Positions 15,311-22,042 of a DNA stretch of 23,478 nt are shown here, one piece after another. Position 1 is the stretch's first letter; every line of letters starts with the position of its first letter. The notes beneath the pieces are model-generated. The model was not told the origin of the DNA. It worked only from the letters and a program-made list of their open reading frames with translations, and made no database searches. This DNA comes from an uncultured Butyrivibrio sp. (GTDB lineage Bacteria; Bacillota; Clostridia; Lachnospirales; Lachnospiraceae): positions 1 to 23,478 of the forward strand of contig NZ_CAMVPU010000056.1 of the NCBI RefSeq assembly GCF_947169445.1, in the 5' to 3' direction. Made by a program: the position numbers and the translations under genes.

Positions 15311-18100
15311 ATGGAACAGAATCTGTTTTTAACGAACTACACAGAACAAACTTTTTTGGAACGTCTTAAGGATAATCTTAGGAGCTGTAATAAGTTTTGC
15401 TTTTCTGTTAGTTTTATAAAAAAAGCAGGACTTGTTTATATAATAAAAGATATTGAATCTGCATTACAACGTGGATGTGTTGGCAAGCTGATAACTTCAA
15501 CGTATCAGAATTTTACGGATGTGGAGTCGCTCATCCGCTTTCTTCAGCTGCAGGAAAGCTATGATAATTTTGAATGCCATCTTGATTTTGAGAGTTTTCA
15601 TGATAATGGATATTCTGTAATTGGGTATCACTCCAAAGGCTATTATTTTGAATTTGATGACAGAGCAGAGTTGATTATAGGCTCATCCAATATTACCAAG
15701 TATGCTCTTAAGAAGAATGTGGAATGGGACTTAGCTGTTATAAGAAATTCTGAGTCAGAAGTATTCCTGGAAATGCAAAAGGAGTTTGAAGATAAGTGGA
15801 AAGGGACCTTTGCCTTAGACAGGGAGATTATTAACAGGTATAAGAAGAAAATAGATTTTGCAATTGAATGTTGGGATATGGACTATGGTCAGAAAATTGA
15901 GAATGTCCGTCCTAACTATATGCAGCATAAAGCCTTAAAGGAACTCAACAGATACAGAACGATGGGGAAGAAAAGAGCCCTTGTAGTGGCTGCGGCTGGC
16001 TCCGGGAAAACATTTCTGGCAGCGTTTGATGCAAGAAATTTTGATCCGCGAAGGTTATTATATGTTGTTCATGAAGGTTCAATAATGCAAAAATCCCTTG
16101 AAACATTTCAGGATGTTTTTGGCTCAGAGAAGACATATGGCATTTATAGTCAGTCATCGAAAGAATTAGATGCGGATTTTTTATTTGCAGGAAACATTAT
16201 ACTTAGCAGATCATTAGAGCTGTTTAGAAAGGATGATTTTGACTATATTATCCTGGATGAATGCCATCATGCTACAGCAGATTCTTACAGGAAGATTATT
16301 GATTATTTTGATCCGGAATTTCTTATAGGGCTGACAGCTACTCCGGAGCGAATGGATAATGAGGATGTTTTCGACCTTTTTGACTCAAATGTTCCTTATG
16401 AGCTTAGGCTTCGCGATGCGATAATTAATGATCTGGTTGTGCCGTTCAGATATTATGGCATTAGAGACAGCCTTGTTGACTATGGATTGACCAAAGATAA
16501 GGAGAGGCAACTCATTTCACAGTTGGCCTCGGCTGATCACTGCGATTTCATCAGAGATAAGATAGAGCTGTATAGACCAGAAGGAAAACTTAAAGCACTC
16601 GCTTTCTGTAAAAACAGGACACATGCCATGATGATGGCTGAAGAACTGGGAGAGTATTACCATACTGCATATCTTACAGGACTTAACACTGTTACAGAAA
16701 GAAAAAGTGCATATGATGATCTGCAGGATGATGGCAAAGAACTCGAGATAATATGCACAGTTGATATTTTAAATGAAGGTGTTGATATCCCGGGAGTCAA
16801 CATGGTGTTATTCCTGCGGCCAACAGAAAGCTCAACTATTTTCATTCAGCAACTTGGGCGTGGACTTAGAAAATATGAAGGCAAATCATATGTTACAGTC
16901 TTAGACTTTATCGGTAATAGCTATAAGAGAAGTGTTCAGGTGGCATTTGCGTTGGGGAGTCTTGCAAAGAATTTTATTCTGGAAAAGAGGCTTATGCAGA
17001 GCCTTGTAAAGGATGATTTCAAGGCTCTGGGACTATCTGATTATGGTGTTAGGGTTCATTTTGACGAGGAAAGTCAGACTGAAATTATTAAGTATATTGA
17101 TAATGAGAACTTTAATGGTATCAACTACCTAAAGCAGGATTATTACAACTTCAAAAAGTATAGTAATAGCGAGTTTTATCCTAAGCACATGGATTATCTT
17201 AACAATGACTGTGCTCCGGATATTATGCGGTTCTTTAATACAAGAATAGGTGGAAGAAAGACATGCTGTTATTATAATTTTCTTGTAGGGATAGGAGAGG
17301 AAAACCTGCCACTGTTCACTGATTCTCAGATTGCTTTTATTAAATATGTCTCGTCATTACTTCCGTTAGTGAGATGCCATGAGTATGAAATAATAAAGAT
17401 GCTTATGAACGGTGGTATGGAAGAAAAAGCGATTTATGATTTCTTTGAGCAGGATATTGACCATTTTAAAGCTGAAGAAGTAGAGCATGCCATAAGATTT
17501 ATGTTGAAAAACAAGGCAATTGTCCAAGATGGGAGTAGCTTTGCACTTAATGTTACTATAGACGATCAGCTTCGAGAATATCTGGAAGACTTAATTGAGT
17601 ATGGCCTTGTCAGATATGATTCGGAATACATGAATCATGAGAAGTTTGTGCTGTGGAACAATTACCGAATGGATCAGGTTCAGTTAAAAATGCTTAAGGA
17701 CCCAGATCATAATCAGAAGGGGACATATTTTTATGGCGATGAGGTTATAATCTTTGCTTCCCTGAAAAAGGACGCCTCACTGGAGGAACGACTGAATTAT
17801 AAGGATAAATTCCTGGAGGATAACCTATTCCAATGGGAATGTGAAAATAATATATCATCATCTGATCTTCAGTCGCTACGATTATCCAAATATGCGCATC
17901 TTTTTATAAGAAAGGTTGCAGAAGAGCATGGTGTGCGATTGCCATATACCTATGTTGGGACTGGAGTTTTTTCCAACGAAAGAAAACAGGAAAAAGTTGA
18001 CCAGACAACCGGCAAAACAAATGTAACATATCTTTATGATATAGGAATGGAGGAAGTGCTTCCGGAATATCTTCAGTATGATTTTGGAATTGCACAATAG
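15311..18100 (+). CDS. PLD-nuclease / SF2 helicase / DUF3427 protein
   Basis: The product has 929 residues. A phospholipase-D-like nuclease domain occupies about 1-175, with H107-S-K109 followed by GSSN at 124-127. The SF2 helicase core has Walker A AAAGSGKT at 227-234, DECHH at 316-320, LTATPER at 341-347 and the arginine-finger motif QLGRGLRK at 513-520. The C-terminal part (about 770-929) fits DUF3427 (KGTYFYGD, LFIRKVAEE, PYTYVGTG). All catalytic residues appear intact. It should unwind or track along DNA and cut it. Such PLD-helicase-DUF3427 proteins are common in restriction and defence islands. ATG 15311 follows GGAG by 9 bases, 3 bases after the MazG-like stop. The function in defence is inference. 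Confidence 0.9.
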   Translation: MEQNLFLTNYTEQTFLERLKDNLRSCNKFCFSVSFIKKAGLVYIIKDIESALQRGCVGKLITSTYQNFTDVESLIRFLQLQESYDNFECHLDFESFHDNGYSVIGYHSKGYYFEFDDRAELIIGSSNITKYALKKNVEWDLAVIRNSESEVFLEMQKEFEDKWKGTFALDREIINRYKKKIDFAIECWDMDYGQKIENVRPNYMQHKALKELNRYRTMGKKRALVVAAAGSGKTFLAAFDARNFDPRRLLYVVHEGSIMQKSLETFQDVFGSEKTYGIYSQSSKELDADFLFAGNIILSRSLELFRKDDFDYIILDECHHATADSYRKIIDYFDPEFLIGLTATPERMDNEDVFDLFDSNVPYELRLRDAIINDLVVPFRYYGIRDSLVDYGLTKDKERQLISQLASADHCDFIRDKIELYRPEGKLKALAFCKNRTHAMMMAEELGEYYHTAYLTGLNTVTERKSAYDDLQDDGKELEIICTVDILNEGVDIPGVNMVLFLRPTESSTIFIQQLGRGLRKYEGKSYVTVLDFIGNSYKRSVQVAFALGSLAKNFILEKRLMQSLVKDDFKALGLSDYGVRVHFDEESQTEIIKYIDNENFNGINYLKQDYYNFKKYSNSEFYPKHMDYLNNDCAPDIMRFFNTRIGGRKTCCYYNFLVGIGEENLPLFTDSQIAFIKYVSSLLPLVRCHEYEIIKMLMNGGMEEKAIYDFFEQDIDHFKAEEVEHAIRFMLKNKAIVQDGSSFALNVTIDDQLREYLEDLIEYGLVRYDSEYMNHEKFVLWNNYRMDQVQLKMLKDPDHNQKGTYFYGDEVIIFASLKKDASLEERLNYKDKFLEDNLFQWECENNISSSDLQSLRLSKYAHLFIRKVAEEHGVRLPYTYVGTGVFSNERKQEKVDQTTGKTNVTYLYDIGMEEVLPEYLQYDFGIAQ

Positions 18101-18102
18101 AT

Positions 18103-18501
18103 ATGAAAACAGTAAACGTAGTCGCAGCTATAATATGCGACAACTATGAACATAAAACAAAAGTATTTGCAACACAGCGCGGATATGGTGAATTCAAGGA
18201 CGGCTGGGAATTTCCTGGTGGAAAGATTGAAGAGGGGGAAACACCACAGCAGGCCCTTGTAAGGGAAATAAAGGAAGAACTAGCGGCGGATATTGAAGTT
18301 CATGACTTGGTAGAGGTCGTTGATCACGACTATGAAAAATTCCATCTTCATATGCACTGCTTTTGGGCAACAGTAAAAAATGGGGAGCTTTATTTGCTGG
18401 AACATGAAGCTGCCAAATGGCTGACAAAGGATACCATATCCGATGTCGATTGGCTTCCTGCTGATAAGGGATTGGTAGAAAAGATAAAAGAGAGTTTATG
18501 A
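18103..18501 (+). CDS. MutT-type NUDIX hydrolase
   Basis: The product has 132 residues. The NUDIX box is complete in its catalytic positions: G40, E46, then REIKEEL with R54, E55, E58 and E59, preceded by GWEFPGGK as in MutT/8-oxo-dGTPase-like enzymes. The usual late glycine of the box is alanine. Proteins of this type hydrolyse (deoxy)nucleoside triphosphates. The gene starts 2 bases after the helicase stop and overlaps the HNH gene (ATGA at 18498-18501). It has no ribosome binding site of its own, so it depends on coupling. It is the second nucleotide-hydrolysing enzyme in this operon. Confidence 0.9.
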   Translation: MKTVNVVAAIICDNYEHKTKVFATQRGYGEFKDGWEFPGGKIEEGETPQQALVREIKEELAADIEVHDLVEVVDHDYEKFHLHMHCFWATVKNGELYLLEHEAAKWLTKDTISDVDWLPADKGLVEKIKESL

Positions 18502-19676
18502 GTGACGAACAATATTCAAATAAAATTGAATACAGTCTGAAGGTAGATAGCAAGTATTACAACTCGCTGGATATCGAAGGTTTTTCTCTGATGATGAAGG
18601 ATCCTTCCTATTGTTATAAGTTTTACTGGCTTGAAGCTATTGTAGAGCTCGTATCAGAAGGAGTAAGAGATACAACCTTTGATGAAGTGATTAATGAAAT
18701 GATAAGTAACGCTTGGTATTCAGTGCGTGAATATCATATCCATTTGAGTGGAATGCAGCTGGATGGCCAAGTAAGAGATGGCCTTGAGAGGGCGGTGATA
18801 AAGCTTGCTGAACTTAGTGGCCTTCCGTCAAATGCTTCAAAAGTTGAGATTAAGAATGCTATAAAAGAGTATGATAAAATCCTGAAAGAAGCCAAGGAAC
18901 AGCTAACAAATATGGTTCCGTACCGTGCCCTCGCAGGGTTCTTTTCTAGATCTGAAGAGAATGCTGATTGGGGCAGCATAAAGAGAATTACGGCATACAT
19001 CGAAAGAATTAATCGGGATGTGGTGCTTTTGCCTTATATTCTTGGATCATCAAGTAAGCTGAAAAAGGAAATACATTTTGAGCCTGCTTGGATAGAAATG
19101 ATCCAAGATAATACTGTGGCAATTCTTGGATGGATTCAGTATGAGAAGGTAAAGTGGCTCCAAAATAACAATCCTGAGGTTCCGGGGCTTGTATATAAGC
19201 TTGCACCGATGGATGAAAAGATGCGCAAACTTGGATTTGTTCATAAGCTCTGGGATGGAATACTGGAGCAGAATGTGATTCGGGATGTCTTCACAGATCA
19301 GGAGATACAGCCTGGAAAATATGATGTTGATCATTTTATACCATGGTCATTTGTCATGAATGATGAACTGTGGAATCTGATGCCGATGGATTCATCACTG
19401 AATTCCTCAAAAAGCAATAAGCTTCCAAAGTGGGATCCGTTTTTTATTAGATTTGCAGAAAACCAATACCGGATGTATTCAATGATTCATGAAAAAGAAG
19501 GTGTACACAAGCTATTTGAGTCATGCTTGCGTGACAACCTTCATTCTATCTGGGCTGGACAGGAGTTATACCGTAAAGGGAATTCGAAAGATGAATTCTT
19601 TGGGATTCTTGAGAAAAACATGCACCCAGTATACGATTCCGCTAAACGGCAGGGGTATGAGGTGTGGAACAGGTAA
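18498..19676 (+). CDS. HNH endonuclease domain protein with large novel N-terminal region
   Basis: The product has 392 residues. The HNH nuclease motif is near the C-terminus: D278-H279 in YDVDHFIPWSF, N293 in WNLMP, then N302 and K305 in SLNSSKSNK. Residues 1-260 are mostly helical and match no domain I recognise; they may sense a target or bind the helicase. The protein should cut DNA or possibly RNA with one divalent metal ion. The ATG overlaps the NUDIX stop, and the stop is immediately followed by the ATG of the methyltransferase gene, so these are one translational unit. The HNH call is firm. The role in defence is inferred. Confidence 0.85.
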   Translation: MSDEQYSNKIEYSLKVDSKYYNSLDIEGFSLMMKDPSYCYKFYWLEAIVELVSEGVRDTTFDEVINEMISNAWYSVREYHIHLSGMQLDGQVRDGLERAVIKLAELSGLPSNASKVEIKNAIKEYDKILKEAKEQLTNMVPYRALAGFFSRSEENADWGSIKRITAYIERINRDVVLLPYILGSSSKLKKEIHFEPAWIEMIQDNTVAILGWIQYEKVKWLQNNNPEVPGLVYKLAPMDEKMRKLGFVHKLWDGILEQNVIRDVFTDQEIQPGKYDVDHFIPWSFVMNDELWNLMPMDSSLNSSKSNKLPKWDPFFIRFAENQYRMYSMIHEKEGVHKLFESCLRDNLHSIWAGQELYRKGNSKDEFFGILEKNMHPVYDSAKRQGYEVWNR

Positions 19677-20267
19677 ATGATGATAGATAAAAATGTAGAT
19701 TATTATAATAGAAATGCAGACAGTTTTTTTGAAGGATCAATAAATGCTGACATGTCCGTCGTAAGAGCGCGTTTTTTATCTTATGTTCCAGCAGGTGGGA
19801 GGATTCTTGATGCTGGATGCGGGAGCGGAAGAGACAGTAAGGTATTTATGGAAGCTGGGTATGATGTTGTCTCTTTTGACGCTTCAGAAGAAATGTGCAA
19901 GAGGGCATCAGAATATATTGGCAGGGAAGTTAAAAATATGCGGTTCGAAGAAATGTCTTTTGCCAATGAATTTGATGGTATATGGGCATGCGCTTCACTG
20001 CTTCATGTTGCATTTGAGAAGCTACCAGAAATTGTAAAAAAACTTCATGAGGCATTGAGAACTAATGGTGCAGTATATGCATCCTTTAAGTATGGTGAAG
20101 GGACCAAGATACGTGGAGATCGTGTCTTCAGTGATTTTACAGAGGAGAGTGTTATTCCACTCTTTGAAAATGCAGGCTTTAAAATTGTTAGTAATGTGGT
20201 GGGAACTGATTCAAGACCTGGTAGAGAAGATGAAAAATGGGTCAATGTTTTATGCGTGAAACTGTAA
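19677..20267 (+). CDS. Small class I SAM-dependent methyltransferase
   Basis: The product has 196 residues. Motif I RILDAGCGSGRDS has its SAM-binding Asp at 45 and the glycine-rich loop at 47-51. VVSFDAS is motif II, and WACASLLHV takes the place of motif IV. There is no NPPY/DPPY or PCQ motif, so it is not a recognisable DNA base methylase and probably acts on a small molecule, protein or RNA. It is the last gene of the operon, directly after the HNH stop with ATG 19677 or 19680 as start. A strong terminator begins at its stop codon. Whether it protects the host from the nucleases upstream or has an unrelated job is open. Confidence 0.87.
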   Translation: MMIDKNVDYYNRNADSFFEGSINADMSVVRARFLSYVPAGGRILDAGCGSGRDSKVFMEAGYDVVSFDASEEMCKRASEYIGREVKNMRFEEMSFANEFDGIWACASLLHVAFEKLPEIVKKLHEALRTNGAVYASFKYGEGTKIRGDRVFSDFTEESVIPLFENAGFKIVSNVVGTDSRPGREDEKWVNVLCVKL

Positions 20268-20294
20268 GGGCTGGTGCTTATGCATCAGCTTTTT
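20266..20294 (+). terminator. Strong intrinsic terminator of the six-gene operon
   Basis: The stop codon merges into a stem: AAGGGCTGGTGC (20266-20277), loop TTAT, then GCATCAGC (20282-20289) and five T's (20290-20294). It contains eight core pairs (one G-T) plus G-T and A-T pairs drawn from the T-run. It closes the operon that starts at 13331. Confidence 0.85.
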
Positions 20295-20297
20295 ATA

Positions 20298-20317
20298 TTG
20301 AACGACAAGTTCAATGA
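20298..20317. repeat. Palindromic 20-bp repeat, copy 1
   Basis: TTGAACGACAAGTTCAATGA contains TTGAAC and GTTCAA as perfect arms around five bases; here the arms extend to 7 bp (A20297-T20315). It lies 3 bases after the terminator of the six-gene operon and 194 bases before the ART-like gene. An identical copy occurs at 20828. The symmetry suits a dimeric repressor operator or a small hairpin. Confidence 0.8.
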
Positions 20318-20398
20318 TTTTTCTGCTGTACCTTTGTATCATAATAGGCGAAGTATTTATATGTGATTTTGAGTGAATGATGAAGTATACAAGGCGTC

Positions 20399-20488
20399 GT
20401 AATAGCAGAAACTATTACTTAAAGTGGAAACAAGTTAATAGGAATGATTGCAGGAACCTGAGGTAGATTTGCCAAAGGTTCTTTTTTT
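20399..20488 (+). promoter_or_regulatory. Hairpin leader ending in a terminator, before the ART-like gene
   Basis: GTAATAG (20399-20405) pairs perfectly with CTATTAC (20412-20418). A second stem, AGGAACCT (20452-20459) with AGGTTCTT (20476-20483, one G-T), runs into TTTTTTT ending at 20488, an intrinsic terminator. It stands 22 bases before the ATG of the ART-like gene, so transcripts from upstream must read through it. This resembles an attenuator, or a small RNA gene ending just before a toxin gene. The rest of 20295-20510 shows no gene; a promoter could not be fixed with confidence. Confidence 0.6.
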
Positions 20489-20510
20489 ATTCAACCACAG
20501 GGTTATTGAC

Positions 20511-20810
20511 ATGAAATATAGGAATGTGGAAATGGAATTTTACCATGGAACATGTGATGCGTTTGATATGAAAGAAATACTTCCTCCGATAGAAACAGGA
20601 AATCAAAGAGAAGAATGGAGAAAAAAGCTGACAAATAAGGTATTTTTCACGAATTCGCTTTTATCTGCAGAAAATTATGCTAAGAAAGCTGCTGCAAAAT
20701 ACAATGGAAAGCCTGTTGTGTACAGGGTTAGACCAATTGGTGAAGTTTGGCATGTCAATACAAATGAATATGTTGCAGATAAGGCTCTAATAATAGGACG
20801 CGTTCTGTAA
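20511..20810 (+). CDS. Small Arr-like ADP-ribosyltransferase-fold protein, possible toxin
   Basis: The product has 99 residues. EFYHGT (H12), VFFTNSLLSAENYAKKAA (Y56) and the terminal EYVADKALIIGRVL (D90) follow the order and spacing of the His-Tyr-Asp triad of Arr-type rifampicin ADP-ribosyltransferases, with the matching VVYRVRPIGEV strand between. Arr proteins are about 140 residues, so this is shorter, lacking part of the insert before the Asp. It may transfer ADP-ribose from NAD+ to a host or phage target, or be a derived non-catalytic relative. The frame is open from 20448, but ATG 20511 with AGGG about 8 bases upstream gives a natural start. A terminator lies just upstream. Low-to-moderate certainty on function. 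Confidence 0.65.
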   Translation: MKYRNVEMEFYHGTCDAFDMKEILPPIETGNQREEWRKKLTNKVFFTNSLLSAENYAKKAAAKYNGKPVVYRVRPIGEVWHVNTNEYVADKALIIGRVL

Positions 20811-20827
20811 AAAGCCCGCCATGAGTT

Positions 20828-20847
20828 TTGAACGACAAGTTCAATGA
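20828..20847. repeat. Palindromic 20-bp repeat, copy 2, overlapping the AAA+ gene start
   Basis: Identical to the copy at 20298-20317 over exactly 20 bases, with TTGAAC and GTTCAA arms. The ATG at 20844 of the AAA+ gene lies inside it, so protein or RNA folding at this site would directly control that gene. The two direct copies flank the ART-like gene and its leader. Confidence 0.8.
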
Positions 20848-22031
20848 CAAAGGTAAATACTGGGGATATGATATTTTTTGTAGGTAAGAAAAGAAGCGTA
20901 AGAGAGGGAATTGAGTATATGAAAGTTATCAGTACTGGGTCAAAATTCAACATATATCCTGATGATCTTAGAATTTATGATCAGCTTCCGGCTGATTATT
21001 ATGTTGTTAGATATAGTGAGAAGGAAGGTTTTTTCCTGGAAAGGTATAACGAATTTAAGATTACTGACGCTAAAGTATATGGTATCCATTTGGAAAAGGT
21101 CGGAAAAGTTCTGGATTCATTTGGAATCTTTAACAGAAATCTTGGGGTCATATTGAGCGGAGATAAGGGAATAGGTAAATCACTTTTTTCAAGACTGCTT
21201 GGAAGACAAGCTGTTGAAAAGGACATTCCAGTAATTATAGTTGATACGTATTGGGAAGGAATAGGAAGCTTTCTGGACAGAATTCAGCAGGAAGTAATGG
21301 TTCTTTTTGATGAATTTGATAAGACCTTTTCAGAGAAGGAGCATGGAAGTAGCGCACAAACCAGCATGCTGTCCTTGTTCGATGGTGTTGCTCAGGGAAA
21401 GAAACTGTTTGTCATTACATGTAATGAACTGAGAGGTCTAAACGATTTCCTAGTTAACAGACCGGGACGTTTCCATTATCACTTCAGATTTGACTATCCT
21501 ACAGAGGAAGATATCAGAGAATATTTGACAGATGTATTGGAAAAGAACTACAGTTCTGAAATCAATAATGTGATCGATTTTTCCAAAAGAGTGGCTCTTA
21601 ACTATGACTGTCTTAGGGCAATTGCATTTGAAATCAACAGAGGGCAGAAGTTTTCCGATGCTATCAAGGATTTGAATATTGTTAATATCACATCAGAAAA
21701 ATTCCGTTTACAGGCGCTGTTTAAAGATGGATCATGCTTGATCAATAAGAAGATTTCTATGGATTCATTTAGCAGTGATGTAGAAGAGTATCGATTACAT
21801 GAGATCGGTGGTGGTTATGCAGGTGATATCAGCTTTAGTCCTTCCAGGATTAAATATAATGCAGCTACTCGTGAGCTGTACCTTGATGCAGATGATATTG
21901 TTCTCAGCTACGAGGATTATTCGTTAGAAGATGAAGAGAATCAGAAGAGGGAGAAAAGCTTGAGAGAACGCGGAATTAAGAAGGTGTTAATTGATAGAAT
22001 CTCCGATAACAGGCTTCATTATGCGGTATAG
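20844..22031 (+). CDS. AAA+ ATPase, family unknown
   Basis: The product has 395 residues. A beta-rich N-terminal domain (about 1-95, with INTGD-like start and YYVVRYSEKEGFFLERY) precedes an AAA+ module: Walker A GDKGIGKS at 106-113, Walker B MVLFDEFDKTF with D156/E157, sensor 1 in FVITCNEL, and NRPGRFHYHFRF as the arginine-finger region. The C-terminal 130 residues are of unknown type. It resembles single-ring remodelling ATPases, also known from large phages. ATG 20844 has no ribosome binding site and sits in the 20-bp repeat. ATG 20919, with GAGAGGG upstream, is an alternative that would remove 25 residues. The stop overlaps the ribosome binding site of the next gene. A role acting on the next protein or the ART-like protein is inference. 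Confidence 0.82.
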   Translation: MTKVNTGDMIFFVGKKRSVREGIEYMKVISTGSKFNIYPDDLRIYDQLPADYYVVRYSEKEGFFLERYNEFKITDAKVYGIHLEKVGKVLDSFGIFNRNLGVILSGDKGIGKSLFSRLLGRQAVEKDIPVIIVDTYWEGIGSFLDRIQQEVMVLFDEFDKTFSEKEHGSSAQTSMLSLFDGVAQGKKLFVITCNELRGLNDFLVNRPGRFHYHFRFDYPTEEDIREYLTDVLEKNYSSEINNVIDFSKRVALNYDCLRAIAFEINRGQKFSDAIKDLNIVNITSEKFRLQALFKDGSCLINKKISMDSFSSDVEEYRLHEIGGGYAGDISFSPSRIKYNAATRELYLDADDIVLSYEDYSLEDEENQKREKSLRERGIKKVLIDRISDNRLHYAV

Positions 22032-22042
22032 GAGGTCAGCAT

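Noticed and set aside
18498..20267. HNH nuclease plus methyltransferase as a simple restriction-modification pair
   Set aside because: The methyltransferase lacks DNA-methylase motifs and both genes are embedded in a larger operon.
20399..20810. Type III (RNA antitoxin) toxin-antitoxin locus
   Set aside because: There is a terminator before a possible toxin, but no tandem repeat array upstream and the protein has an ART-like rather than ToxN-like pattern.
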